DNA of 64,000 nt, from contig JAUPSS010000012.1 of assembly GCA_040285825.1 (NCBI GenBank), forward strand, positions 310,001 to 374,000. Reading direction: 5' to 3'. Made by a program: the position numbers and the translations under genes. The notes beneath the pieces are model-generated. The model had not been told where the DNA came from, did not search any database, and saw only the letters and a program-made list of their open reading frames with translations. This stretch comes from Eukaryota sp. TZLM1-RC. Its lineage: Eukaryota > Metamonada: BaSk clade. This document shows positions 1 through 10,523 of this stretch, one piece after another; the first letter of the stretch is position 1; each line of letters begins with the position of its first letter.

Positions 1-9
1 TTTCCAGTC

Positions 10-1155
10 TTAGAAATGGAGAACACTGGGACCTGATGCGCAGACGTTCCATGTCAAAGCATTTGCTACTTCTAAGGCATTAAGTTCTTTTAAAGGTACA
101 AGTATTGTATACCTTGTAAATGAATCGACGAAAACTAGTAAATATTTATTATCGTTGTTGTCTTTATTGAGTGGTCCAATTGTATCCACGTTTAATCTTG
201 CGAAAGGGCGATTAGCCCACAGGGAACCAGTTGAGGGAGTCTTTGATTGCTTTACTGGTGCTGTTTTTTGGCAAGTAGGACAACGTTCTATATGCTTGAT
301 GAGATCTTTTCTCATATTTGGCCAGTAGAAATCGCTCTTGGAAAGTTTATGAAGACTTTCGTTTTTGCTAGGGTGGCCTGATTGGGTTAAACCGTGTATT
401 AAGTTGAGTGCCGTTTTTCTTAGTTTGATCGGGATTATCATTTTATTATTATTATTTAACCAGATTTCTGTGTTTTTGCATAGTGTAGCGTTTTTGAATA
501 ATGGATCATTATTGCTTATGGCTAGTTGTTGCTCAGATCTAACTTTTGAGAGCCAATTTGAAAAAATGGGCAAATCTGGGTGCTTTGCTAATTCCAAAAT
601 GTGGATTGGATTTGGATCTTCATAATCAGAATCGTCATCAGGGGGTGGTATTTCGCCGTGCCAAAAGGGATCATGTGGGTAGTTGATGTGATTTATTTCC
701 GGATTTTCTAAATTTGTGTCTATGATTCTTGACATCATGTCAGCCCAGTGATTGTCTTCTCCTTTTTCGTGTACGATATCAAAGTCAAATTCTGATAAGA
801 TAGGTAACCATCTTTTGACGATTCTGTTCTTTTCAGGAGCCGTGGCGAGGAATGCAATATTCCGGTGATCTGTGAAAATAGTCAGATGTCTAGTAATGAG
901 AAAGCTTTCCAGATGACTTTCTGTTAGTATTAATAGTATCGCATACAATTCTTTTTGTAAAGTAGACCAACGCTTTTGAGTATCGGTTAAAATCCTACTA
1001 TAAAAGGAAATTGGTGTTACTTTCCTATCTTTTAATGCAGTTCCAATGGGTGCATAAGGTGCTATTTCTTGCCAAATGACTCCTCCTACTGCGATGTCAG
1101 ATGCATCGGTGCTAATCAGAATGCGTTTGTCTGGTGAAGGTAATTCCAGAGGCAT
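10..1155 (-). pseudogene. Element A RNase H and integrase region
   Basis: The 381-codon open frame starts in RNase H (STDASD motif near the start, FTDHRN about residue 95, HWADMMSR about 135) and runs into integrase. The integrase HHCC zinc-binding module is visible as GHPS...H...CPTCQ, followed by the first catalytic Asp in NVDTIGPL. The frame ends in unrelated residues after WNVCA because of the junction near position 38, so the remaining catalytic Asp and Glu are absent. Upstream of residue 1, the frame connects to the RT region across a stop codon (about 1200-1356). Non-functional as it stands. Confidence 0.85.
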
Positions 1156-1356
1156 GTGATTAATAATCAGTTGTTTTATTTGATCTAATAGATGATCGTG
1201 TTTGGCTTACCAATTTACACGACGTTGTTTGTGCTTACTTAGCTCATTTATGGGTGCTATTAGTTGTGAAATATTTGGGAGCCAATCTCTTATGAAATTG
1301 ACTGAGCCAACTAATGACCGTACTTCCTTGATAGTTTTTGGAGCAGGGATGTTTAT

Positions 1357-2052
1357 TTAAGCATCTACTCGTTTTTTGCTAATTTTTCGTTGTTTGAATT
1401 GGAAAGTGCTGCCTAAAATGTCAATTGGTTGTTTGTCAGTAACGAATTTACATTTTCTCAATCCAATGTTGACACTTCTACTCCTTGCGCATTGCAGTAT
1501 CCTCTGTATTCTGTCAAAGAATTCTTGAAGGGTTGATCCTAATATGATTATATCGTCGATGTAAATAAATACTCCTTCTATTTGAAAAATTTCCATCATT
1601 ACATTTTGAAAAATCGCTGGGATATTCTTTAGTCCGAAGCATGCCCTTTTAAACATAATAGATCTGCCAGGAATAGAGATAGATGTCTTTTCAACATCTT
1701 CGTCGGCTACTTTCATTTGCCAAAAAGCTTTTGGGAGATCCAAAGTGGCAATAAAGTTGGCCTGACTCAGAAATTCCAAAACATCTGAAATTAATGGTAA
1801 GTTAGACTCCACCGGAATTGTGTGAGCGTTAACTCCATCTTTACCACTGAAATCGCCCGTCAATCTAGGTTTTCGATCATCAGGGTATATCACCAATACT
1901 ATTGGGGAACTGAACTTGTAGTTCGATTCAATTGCATAGCCCATTTCAATCAATTCATCAAAAATCTGATTGGCTATTTGTAATTTCTTTGGGTTGAGGC
2001 CCCGAGCTGGTTTATGTACAATTGTATTAGTATTGTAGAAGGGGATCGTCAT
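1357..2052 (-). pseudogene. Element A reverse transcriptase, with protease-RT linker at 2152-2349
   Basis: This 231-codon frame is the finger and palm part of a Ty3/gypsy reverse transcriptase. It shows the LTGDFSG block, the TLDLPKAFWQ block with the first catalytic Asp, CFGLKNIPA, and YIDDIIIL with the catalytic Asp pair (YIDD in place of the more common YVDD). The adjacent upstream frame at 2152-2349 carries the protease C-terminus and linker (LGLLTSDRL...). Stops or shifts separate these pieces, so the pol reading frame is broken. Confidence 0.85.
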
Positions 2053-2451
2053 AGGTGGACAATCGATTCCATCTTTATTGGGCTTTTCGCTGAATACGTC
2101 CTTGTATTGAGCTAATATATCAGATAAACTCTTATTATACTCACTATCATCTTAATTAATCTCACATCCAGATCTATCTAATTGCTCAGTAAAATCTTCT
2201 TCACTGCAAGAAGTTGATTTTACGTGGCCAATTTGGTGAGTTTTAATTCTGTTATCAAAAATGGCTTCAGCATTTAGCAGGGTGCGGCGCTCTTCGTCTA
2301 GTAAAATAACTAAACGGTCAGATGTCAGTAGCCCAAGTTGTTGTAACATGTCTACCCCAATTAAAAATATGTTCGAACCTGGTATAATGGGGAGAGTATG
2401 GTCTATTGATACTTGGTTCGCGATGCTGCCAACATTGAACGTCAGAATGCC

Positions 2452-3957
2452 TTATGCACTCCCAAGCGAATTCGTTGATACATTGCTAGCAGGGATGAAT
2501 TGTGTTATATCGTTTTCGTTTATGGACATTGAACACCGATTTGCTAGGTCGAGGGAAATGACAGAACAAAATGCAGCTGTGTCTATCATGCCTTTGATGA
2601 CCGTATCGTAGATTCTAACCTGAAGCTCTAAGAACTGAGGCTGCTTGGATCTGTTGTGGTTCATACAAGGTGCAGATTCATCTGCTCGATTGTATAAATC
2701 TCTTTCTAAACTGTTTAAACTCAAATATTTATCTACTTTATTATGATTACCGAAAGAGAGTGGATTTAAGATGGATGCTTGAGCTGAATGTTCCGATTGG
2801 CTAGTTGTATAAGTATGGCTCAATTCGGGAGCTGGAGCGTGCGATGATTGGTGTATATGAAACATATATGCACGATGTTTATTTCCTCTCGTACCACAAC
2901 CACCTCGGCCCCTATGTCTACCTTGGCCTCTACTATGGCCTCTATGAACATTTTTGAAACTATCATAACTACGTCTGAATGGTCTACCTCGGCCTCTACT
3001 TCTGCCGGCGCTTCTTCGTTGATTTAGTGGAACCAGAGATCTGGTGCACCCGGGATCCTCACATTCTGCAATAACATGGCCTGGTTTCTGACAAAAAGTA
3101 CAGAACTTTTGGCCTCCTCTGTAGTGTTTTTCTTTCTTAAGGTTGGAGGTGGATGAATCTGGTTGGCTTGTTCTCTTATTTCCAGCTGAGGTGTGAAAAC
3201 CACCAGTTTCTATTTTGGGTCTGGATGCAGCTTTCCTCAATAGCTGGACCGTATCCCTATTTTGTGCAACCTTCATCCATGATAATAAATCATTTCGCAC
3301 CTTCCTTGTTAATTTGGGGAAGCTCACTAGCTTGTCCTTCCAATAGCTCTCTTTACAGAATTCTTCGAACAGGGGCTCAGTGAAAGCCAAGTTGTTGATG
3401 CCTGTTAAAAAGGCATGAGCCACTTTTGACATTGGAAGAGTGAATACTCCACTCGAGTGATCCACATCTTCGATCCTAGCTGATACATCAGTGATGTATG
3501 TAGACATTCTCAGGATGTCTCCAAAATTTTCCATGTATATAGCAAACTCCCTTTCCGCGTCTTCGATTGAATTGACTTTACGCCAATTGAATTGGGGTTT
3601 GTTGAGAGCTAGTTTGGCGTCGTGGAGCGAGTTGAATTGGCTCCTCCTACAAAGAAGCAGTAATATTTCTGCGTCTGTAGGTTCCATGCTAAGGATCTGT
3701 TGTTGTTTCCAGAAGGAAATGATTCTTGCACTGATGCAACCCGAAATTCCCAGGGGGTTGGTCGTCGCCAAAATGGACCTAAAAAGGTCGTAAGCATGAA
3801 TAGGTGGCCCTATTTTGTTAATGAAATTGGGGTCTATTCTGTAAATTTTGGGCGTCCGAAGCGAGTCAAGCTGAGACTTTAGCGAATCTATTTGTTGTTG
3901 TATCTCAGTTGTAGCACCTCCTTGTATTGCTAGTAACTGAGATAGGCTGTTGACCAT
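2452..3957 (-). pseudogene. Element A gag C-terminal part with zinc finger, RG-rich tail and start of aspartic protease
   Basis: The 501-codon frame covers the gag capsid-like region, then a zinc finger (CTFCQKPGHVIAEC at about residue 285, arranged C-x2-C-x4-H-x4-C), an Arg/Gly-rich nucleic-acid-binding tail (about 315-365) and the start of a retropepsin-like domain (GMIDTAAFCSVIS, with DTA where DTG or DSG is usual). The related frame of element C has the same order. A shift just upstream at 3958 separates it from the 3959-4333 frame, so gag is not continuous. Confidence 0.82.
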
Positions 3958-3958
3958 A

Positions 3959-4333
3959 TCAGCAATTTGTTTCTGCTGCTAAACTGAACATGATTGAGGC
4001 ATTTCTATTTTCTCGACATTTGTCGTTCCTCCTCTGCCTGTACTGTCCCAGAGAGCAAATTCCAGTAGAAAGTGTACTATTTTCATTTGAGTTTTTGGAA
4101 ATTCTGGGGGGCTCATGGAGCGTATCGTGTTCTACAGCCTTTGTTTTATAGTGGTATCCAACGTGAGATTGTAGATTTAAGTCAAGAACTTGACGTGGAT
4201 CATGGATTCCGGTTAATGTTCCTGATCGAGATGAGGAGAGATCTTGTCTGCTCAATCCTGGACCTGTTTGATGTGAGATCGATTCTTCCATTGGGACAGA
4301 TGAGTCCGATGGTTGGATAGTGAGGACGTCCAT
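3959..4333 (-). pseudogene. Element A gag fragment between ORF1 and the capsid-like frame
   Basis: A 124-codon open frame lies between ORF1 (4497-5729) and the main gag frame (2452-3957). It has no recognisable domain, and its residues do not clearly match element C, where this interval is one frame. It probably represents a degenerate or shifted part of the gag linker. It is included because it fills the element between two supported pieces. Confidence 0.4.
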
Positions 4334-4496
4334 GGAAATGTCCTGATTACCAGGCTCCGGTAGTTGGTCAATTTGTAGTTTTTGAAGAGGTATCGATTCC
4401 TCTTGAATGTTGAGTTGAATGGATGGCCTGAAAGGTCTAATGCTTTGAAAAGGCGTATCCTCTATACCTAGTATTGGGGTGAAGGCGAAAGCCTTG

Positions 4497-5729
4497 TTAT
4501 TTACCCAAGTGTCCCCAATTTGTACATTGTGGTGATTGGGGGGGAGACCTATAGGTGGAGATGACTGCCGTTTTCATGTTGGCATGATCTCGTTTGAAGG
4601 TGACTCCTTGTTCGACGAAAATTAGTCTGAACGGCTGAGATGCGGGTCTCATCTCAAAGAGATCAGGGTTTGATGACGATGATGGGTAGTATTCGTAAAC
4701 CTCTTTTACTACCGTATAATCCACTCCAGATATGCTGTTGACCTCATACATTTTGTCTAGACCTGGCCTAAACCAGTCTGGGAGGAGGTGTATGTTCTCA
4801 GGTCCATCCAACTTGTTAGAGAAGTCTCGACCATACTCCATGACCTCCAACCACCGTATTCTAAAGTTATATATGTCGAGGATAGCCTTTTTTCCGATAA
4901 ATTCGAATCTGTCAGCGCGAGGCTTGGACATGATGGATTTATAAGAGGAGTCTAGTGGGGATAGACGTATTCTGCGTTCAGCAGGTCTACCCGACAACTC
5001 CTTGCTCTCTTTGTCACGAAGCTCTATAGAGTTTTTAAGGACTTGTGAGGTGAGGGGAACTTCCCTGAATCCTTCTAAAGTCTCGTTCAAGGTTTGTACC
5101 GAAACACAGTTTTCTAAGTCTGGGTACAGGGACATATCTGAAGGGAGAGAATCCACAAAGTCTGTTGGCTCTTGTTTCTCACTTTCTTCTTTTGAGAAAG
5201 TGGCAAGTAGCGCTTCTAACTCTGGGTCAGTGGCAGGAGGTTTATCCTGCGAGACCTTGGCCGTAGTCAGGGCTGTGGTAGCCGTTGAATGGGCGTTTTG
5301 GGTGGGAGGGGTTACCTCCGAAAGAGTTTGGTTAGGAGTGGGGTTTTGACCCGAACTCGGATTTGGAGGAGGGAGTTGAGGATCTCCGCTTGTATGAATA
5401 ATAGTATGGTGTTGACCCGAACTAAATAAATGTGGAGTGGGGTGGGTTGCACCCGAACTCAACGTTCCATGAGTGGAGTGTGAAACACTCGAACTCGTTT
5501 GATCAGGAGTGGGATGAACTACATCCGAACCCGTTGAGGAAGGAGCAATACTCGGTTCCTTTGTTGGAGCACTCATTGTACTCGAAATAATGTGAAGAGG
5601 AGGGCTAGAAGGGTCTCCTCTGAAAGATGTCTGACATACCCCAGACATCTTTTTGTCGTTTACAGCGCTGTTGCTGTTTGGTGTTTGGTGTGCCTGTGAC
5701 GCACAATAATTATTGTTGCCGTTAGGCAT
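4497..5729 (-). CDS. Element A ORF1 (N-terminal gag-like protein, 410 aa)
   Basis: The first ORF of element A. The ATG at 5727-5729 lies inside the LTR, and the first five codons are LTR sequence. Residues about 50-155 are low-complexity Ser/Thr/Pro/His-rich repeats. The C-terminal half is better conserved and has a block (about 255-330) resembling residues of the element C ORF1, including RRIRLSPLD and the RFEFIGKKA region. No catalytic motif is visible. Position and family context suggest a gag or gag-accessory product. Confidence 0.65.
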   Translation of the reverse strand: MPNGNNNYCASQAHQTPNSNSAVNDKKMSGVCQTSFRGDPSSPPLHIISSTMSAPTKEPSIAPSSTGSDVVHPTPDQTSSSVSHSTHGTLSSGATHPTPHLFSSGQHHTIIHTSGDPQLPPPNPSSGQNPTPNQTLSEVTPPTQNAHSTATTALTTAKVSQDKPPATDPELEALLATFSKEESEKQEPTDFVDSLPSDMSLYPDLENCVSVQTLNETLEGFREVPLTSQVLKNSIELRDKESKELSGRPAERRIRLSPLDSSYKSIMSKPRADRFEFIGKKAILDIYNFRIRWLEVMEYGRDFSNKLDGPENIHLLPDWFRPGLDKMYEVNSISGVDYTVVKEVYEYYPSSSSNPDLFEMRPASQPFRLIFVEQGVTFKRDHANMKTAVISTYRSPPQSPQCTNWGHLGK

Positions 5730-5834
5730 TATGCTAGCTGTGTATGTAGGGGTTAGTTAAGGCGGGTTAAGATAAAGATAATTTTATTTAATGTTATTCT
5801 ATATACTTATGTACTCACTAGTGAGATACCTACA
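5714..5834 (-). repeat. LTR of element A (121 bp)
   Basis: On the minus strand the segment begins TGTAGG and ends CGGCAACA, giving TG...CA termini. The end, followed by ATAATTATTG, matches the end of the element C LTR and its following spacer (25478-25495). To the right, the LINE tail resumes at 5835. The partner LTR is outside the window. Confidence 0.75.
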
Positions 5835-5990
5835 TTATTAATAGATTACCACGGTTTTTCGATCGAATTAGGGCAGTTTTAGCTAGACAGCAAGCAGATC
5901 AAGATTTTGTAGAGGAAATCTTTGTTCAATGATAGTCGTCCCATTAGTTAAGAGTTAATTTAATTAAGTGTGCAAATTCAATAAATACAA
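5835..5990 (+). mobile_element. 3' tail of an R2-type LINE (LINE1 lineage)
   Basis: The segment matches the last part of the LINE copy at 38365-40087: the codons for NRLPRFF-type residues, the C-terminal QQA(N/D)QDFVEE block, a stop and the same short 3' untranslated region ending in AATAAAT. Element A is inserted in it, so everything upstream in this LINE is missing here. Confidence 0.85.
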
Positions 5991-6211
5991 CAATTTTGAA
6001 GTTCATGTATATCAGGAGTAATTGTTATGTAATCGATTTTATGTTCTCCTGAGATTGGTGGCCAATTATACGAGGATTCTAGAACGTCAGTGGACGATCT
6101 CACCAAGAATGATAGTTCTTGGAATAAGTTTGAATGATGCCTAACGATAGAAAATGTGGTTTTCAAATGAAAACCACAAATTGTCCATTGACTATCATCA
6201 TTGTGTGACAT
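5978..6211 (-). CDS. Short ORF of unknown function, possibly the 5' piece of a truncated host gene (77 aa)
   Basis: The ATG at 6209-6211 opens a 77-codon frame (starts MSHNDDSQW, contains WPPISGEH) that ends within the last bases of the LINE tail. It is transcribed divergently from the saposin gene, 155 bp away. No family is recognised. The stop lies at the LINE boundary, so the frame could be the first exon of a gene cut by the LINE insertion. It could also be chance. Confidence 0.3.
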   Translation of the reverse strand: MSHNDDSQWTICGFHLKTTFSIVRHHSNLFQELSFLVRSSTDVLESSYNWPPISGEHKIDYITITPDIHELQNCCIY

Positions 6212-6366
6212 AACAACACTACTTTGCGAAGGTTTTATAGAAGCACTTTGATCACTATGACCTGATGTTGCACTTTCTCAAGTATTCTCAATGATGCCCT
6301 TTCTATATCTGCGAATCATCCTTAACTTGTCCACATCGATCGTCGATCTTCATTATACTTGTCACA

Positions 6367-7440
6367 ATGAACACGATATTGTTGACAATCCTAACACTGC
6401 TGTCTCTCTATTTCACCTCAGCTCATACCGAAACCACATGTGAGACATATATCCGATCTCTCTACGATCATGCCAGTTCCTACACCCATTTCTACCCAGC
6501 CGCCCTCCTTGATTCCATGAAGATCCTGTGCCTAGAACATCCCTACCAACCTCTCTGCACCAGCAAATCGCTCCCAGACAGGTTTAAGGTCATTCAACAC
6601 TTACATAAACACTCCTCTCCTCTCACCATATGCACTGACCTCAACCTCCTCGACGACCCTCTCCTCCTCTCCGATCAAGGTTCGGTTGTACTGTGTGGGG
6701 TCTGTGAACTGATTGTTAGGTATATTCATGACGTCTTGGTTGAGGAGAAGAACGAGGAAGTGATTTTGGAGTATATGGAAGGTCTGTGTGATTTGTTACC
6801 AAGCTCAATGCCACGAATTTCATGCCACTTTACCGTCAAGCATTATGGTCACGAGATTTATATTGCTTTGGTGGATAAGAGCCTGAATACCGATTACGTT
6901 TGTAAATACCTTGGTTTATGCGAAATTAACCCTAACCCTGAGTTGTTATCTATGAAAGAAAAAGAAGAAGAAGTGGAAAGTGAATTGAAACCTATTTGTA
7001 CCACTTGCAATGTCATGATTTCTGGTATTTACTACTCATTGCAGCAAGATGACCAACGAACTATTGCTAGTGGTGTCTTGGCTTCGTTATGTGAACTCCT
7101 TCCTTCGTACCTAACTCCTTTGTGTAAGGACATTATTAATGATAATTTTGCATCATTTGTTGATCTTCTTATTGCCAATAATCCACCTATGGAGGTTTGC
7201 ACCAGACTCCAACTTTGTAGAAGTGAAGGTTTTGCACCGTGCAGAAGTTGCGAATATGGTGTCAAGTTCATTGCTGGATTGGATGAATCTCTGTTGAAAA
7301 TGGCTTTTGGGATTGTTCGTAATAGCTGTTCATTCCTTCCTTTAATGGAGCAAGGGTGTGTTGATGTTGTAGATAATGTAGAAGAATTGATCTTTTTGGT
7401 TAAGCAAGGTGAAGTGGAAGCTAGTGTTGTTTGTGCATAG
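6367..7440 (+). CDS. Secreted saposin-domain protein with about four saposin-like units
   Basis: 357 codons from ATG 6367. Residues 1-20 form a hydrophobic signal peptide ending near SAHTET. Two complete six-cysteine saposin-B units are clear: C110, C113, C141, C153, C179, C185 and C211, C214, C242, C253, C278, C284. A third unit with C292, C295, C321, C331, C356 lacks the last Cys, and a divergent N-terminal unit has C25, C55, C64, C89. Saposin-like proteins bind or perturb lipids. In phagotrophic protists they include lysosomal activators and pore-forming peptides; which applies here is not visible. An acidic/Lys linker (about 195-208) could be a processing site. No intron is needed, and AATAAA-type sequences follow the stop. 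Confidence 0.88.
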   Translation: MNTILLTILTLLSLYFTSAHTETTCETYIRSLYDHASSYTHFYPAALLDSMKILCLEHPYQPLCTSKSLPDRFKVIQHLHKHSSPLTICTDLNLLDDPLLLSDQGSVVLCGVCELIVRYIHDVLVEEKNEEVILEYMEGLCDLLPSSMPRISCHFTVKHYGHEIYIALVDKSLNTDYVCKYLGLCEINPNPELLSMKEKEEEVESELKPICTTCNVMISGIYYSLQQDDQRTIASGVLASLCELLPSYLTPLCKDIINDNFASFVDLLIANNPPMEVCTRLQLCRSEGFAPCRSCEYGVKFIAGLDESLLKMAFGIVRNSCSFLPLMEQGCVDVVDNVEELIFLVKQGEVEASVVCA

Positions 7441-7594
7441 GCAGGATTGTGTTAATAAAACAGTAGTTATTTAAAAAGTTTGGAATATTGATTAAATTGA
7501 ATCAATAAAAACAATTAATGATAAGTTGTCCGAAATTTCCATTTTGCAAAGTAATTGACTTTTGATTTTGAATAAAGCATTGTGTTTATGTTTT

Positions 7595-7935
7595 TTTTCA
7601 ATAATTTTAATTTTTTTCAAAACCTATAAATCAACATCTAAAAAATTCATCTCTCCCAAAACAAAAACACTAGATGCAACTCTTTCATAGTGAGATCCAA
7701 GAGAAAGCAAAGCATCAGAAACCATCTTCAACATCCCCTTAAAAACAGAAAACACAATTCTATTTTGCCAAATCAATCTGTTTAAATTTCTGTTAGTTCG
7801 TCTCTTTACAATCATTTCAAAATCTTCCAAAAAACGTAAAGCCGTTGGTGCAAGTGAACCAAAAAGAGAAAATACAAATGGATACAAATTGTATTTTGCA
7901 TGCTGTAGACTGGCCAATTTGGACAAAGGTTCATG
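7595..7935 (-). mobile_element. 3' tail of an R2-type LINE (LINE2 lineage)
   Basis: The minus-strand frame at 7624-7926 encodes a LINE C-terminus: FVFSLFGSLAPTALRFLEDF, then a basic run (VKRRTN), then LIWQNRIVFSVFKGM and SHYERVA. The same blocks recur in the LINE tails at 15330-15630 and 13090-13190 and, more distantly, at 62100-62380. Only the tail is present, as expected for 5'-truncated target-primed insertions. Confidence 0.75.
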
Positions 7936-9035
7936 TGTTTATGTTGATTTGGATATTTAAAAACCGTAAACTAAAAATGAAGAAATACAGAAATTAGCAA
8001 AAAACCATCTTATTTAGGACATTAAGTGATAAAATGATGGGAGGTTCTCACCATATTATCAGTTTGAATAAAAAATTATGAAATTTCTTATTTCTTATTA
8101 CTTTCTCTATTTAGATATTTCCTTTTCTTGTCATTTGCTCTATGAACATATTTCCATTCCTGCAGATTACTATTTTTGAGAAACAACGACTGCCATTGAT
8201 TCTTACATTGACACAAACTAAATTAATTGTTTTTCTTTTGGCAGACACTTTCTGCTTCTTCCACCCAGTATTGAGAACTTTCTTTCCCTCTAAATTGATT
8301 GTTTATCTTAGGCTAGAATAAAAGAAGAGAAATTTGTGAACATCAAACCACCCAATTATCTTGAAAGATAAATGTAATTGAAACATTACTGCAGTTTTAG
8401 TGGGCAGTTTTATCGTCATATGGTTACCTCTTGATTTTCCTGCACCTTAATAAAGAGAATCCTGCATCACCTTCTATCTATAGTCATCAGAAACAATCCA
8501 AACCACCATGCTGGCAAAGATTAAAGACAAAGTCGACACATAAAAATGACCATTTTACTCATTATTCTATTGATCAGCTGTTCCAAATGTCTGAAATTCA
8601 AGTTTTTGGACACAAAATGGCAGTAATTTATATCAATATAAAGCAATTTATTTTAGAATATTTCGTTCAATTAGTTTTGTTGTCAAAATGACAGAATTGC
8701 TTGTGTTATTATAACTCATTGAAAAGCTGGAAAAATTGGAAAGAAAAATTGTTGAATTTACACCTACCTATTGCTGGATGCATGACGGTGAGTCGAAATA
8801 ATATGGACAATTCTTTTGTCTATTTTTCCATCAAGAAGAAAATTTACATAAGACATTTTGATCAAACTGACAGAACTGTTTACTGTTGTGCCCTTAACAA
8901 GTTATGTCTTGTAGCAAAATGAACAAAGAAGAACAATTATGTGAGAAATTTAAACTGAAATCAGTTCAACCAGAGCAACAAACAACAACAAAAAAGGTTG
9001 GTTAATTTTTGTGTTTTGAAACATATACTTATACT
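7936..9035. other. Intergenic stretch with no recognised gene
   Basis: Very AT-rich. Two short plus-strand frames (8431-8691 and 8701-8922) are open but show no domain, signal peptide or relative elsewhere in the window. Both end near similar short strings (TGACAGAA at about 8688 and 8871). Nothing here can be called a gene with confidence. Confidence 0.5.
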
Positions 9036-9763
9036 GTGTTTGTAAAAAAAACTTCGACCCAGAAAAGTTCGAACAGATTTCAGAGAAACAACAATTTATT
9101 GAAAATCATCTCAATAATTATTAATAACTATGAACTAAATATCAAACAACTATTCAAGGGCTTGAATGCATGCATCAATGTTTTTGCGAACATGCTTCCA
9201 TCCATTTTGAATATAGTTTTCCTCGTTCGCTTTCAAATGCTCAAATGAATCAATGATCCACTGCCCAATTTTTGTTTTTACGGTTGTTGCCAATAAATTT
9301 AATCTTACATCATCTAAAGCTACATTGTTCTGTAACTGTTTGGTAATGTCTTCGGTACAGTATTCTCCAACTCATTTTCTCAGCCGTTTTTTGAAGGGTA
9401 CATTGAGAGAAACGTCCAGCACACAAAATAAATCAGTGGCACTTGCAGGTATAAGTTCAATATCCAAATTTAGCTCTTCTGCGAGTGTATACATTTTGTC
9501 CAAATCATGCGTATAGTGTTGGTCCTATATCATAAGTGCACAATCACCAACAGGAAAATTTAAATTGAATTTTTGTGCCATTTGTGCCCTTTCTTTTTCC
9601 AAGTAATGTAAAAGAAGTGATTAAAAATTTTATCTTTCAAAAAAATATTTTATCTTTCACATGTGTTCCAACTGAATAATGTTCGACCGAAAAATTTTCG
9701 AACAATATTAGAAAAGTTCGAAAAGTTCGAACATTTTTGGGTCGAAATTTTGTTTACAAACAC
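9036..9763 (-). mobile_element. pogo/Tigger-like DNA transposon relic with terminal inverted repeats (728 bp)
   Basis: The left end (from 9036) reads GTGTTTGTAAAA followed by TTCGACCCA and GTTCGAAC. The reverse complement of the right end (to 9763) reads GTGTTTGTAAAC followed by TTCGACCCA and GTTCGAAC. This gives inverted termini of about 38 bp with few mismatches. Extra copies of GTTCGAA lie just inside the right end. The interior is a DDE transposase remnant on the minus strand. At 728 bp the copy is an internally deleted derivative. No clear TA duplication is visible at the ends. Confidence 0.75.
9150..9599 (-). pseudogene. C-terminal fragment of a pogo/Tigger-type DDE transposase
   Basis: One minus-strand frame, interrupted by two stop codons, runs from about 9599 to the stop at 9150. 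It contains DQHYTHDLDKMY, then LIPASATDLFCVLDVSLN followed by VPFKKRLRK. This is the arrangement of a DDE_1 (pogo/Tigger) core, where a D-x-H motif precedes an LPP..T..xQPLDVS...FK segment. The final residues (NGWKHVRKNIDACI) resemble the family's C-terminal helix. The N-terminal DNA-binding region and first catalytic residues are missing. Confidence 0.65.
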
Positions 9764-10520
9764 GCAAAGTTAAATTTTGCTGTGCAAATTTTCTTGATTT
9801 TAGACTAATGAATAATATGCTTTCAAAAACCAACTAAATTGTGTCAAATTTTTAATTAGAATAATGACTTTTGAGGATTCCACTTCATCGTCTGGATTAG
9901 TTACTATAAAACAACACAGCATTCGGAAAAATATATATTCATACAAGATATTTCAATCTATTTATAAAAGCTTCTTACTGGACTTCATTGTCTTTTTGCA
10001 TCTGGTTTTTTTTATTTCTCAATGGTGGGATGTAAAATTCAAGTTTATAATCCACAAAAGTCCACATGGGGTATATTTCTATGTTAAATTCTTATTTTTT
10101 CCGCTTCCTTAAAGTACTTATACGACGATATCTTAAAAAATCAAAAAAAAATCAGCATGTAATAAACATAGTTGTAATTTATGAAAACCTGGATTTCTTG
10201 TCATCAAATTACGAAATTAATTATTATAACTCCATTATCAAAATTTCAAAACGGACACGATAACAGATGTGTTGTTCGAATTACGTACTGTTGATGTTAC
10301 GTTTTAGATCTCCATTTATTTCAAAGGAGAAGTCCATTTATGAACTTTGTTTGAATTTAATGAGAACAAGGGTCCACATATAGCTCTCAGGAAGGCACGA
10401 ACACCAATCAATTTCACTTGGGTACCCCTTACTTTCACAGGAAAGGTTGGTTGAAGAGGAAATGGTCAATTAAGGGTTAAGGACCTTGTTTTACAAAAGC
10501 TATGGTAACAATCAACACAA
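9764..10520. other. Intergenic stretch with no recognised gene
   Basis: AT-rich. Two short overlapping plus-strand frames (9864-10112 and 10066-10263) consist mainly of hydrophobic or AT-codon residues, as expected from base composition. No repeat family in the window matches it. Confidence 0.5.
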
Positions 10521-10523
10521 ACT

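Larger units (their letters stand above)
1..5834 (-). mobile_element. Ty3/gypsy-like LTR retrotransposon, element A (family 1), left end cut by window
   Basis: Reading on the minus strand, the order is LTR (5714-5834), a Pro/Ser-rich ORF1, gag with zinc finger and RG-rich tail, aspartic protease, reverse transcriptase, RNase H and integrase. This order (RT-RH-IN) is that of Ty3/gypsy elements. The integrase stops abruptly near position 38 and is followed by sequence belonging to the region just before the protease, so the left end is a rearranged junction. Several frame breaks make the copy probably inactive. It sits inside a LINE tail that resumes at 5835. Protein similarity to element C (25405-40550) is high throughout, so both are placed in family 1. 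Confidence 0.9.

Noticed and set aside
8431-8922. Two plus-strand open frames (86 and 73 codons)
   Set aside because: Composition follows the AT-rich DNA, no family match was recognised, and there is no repeat elsewhere in the window.
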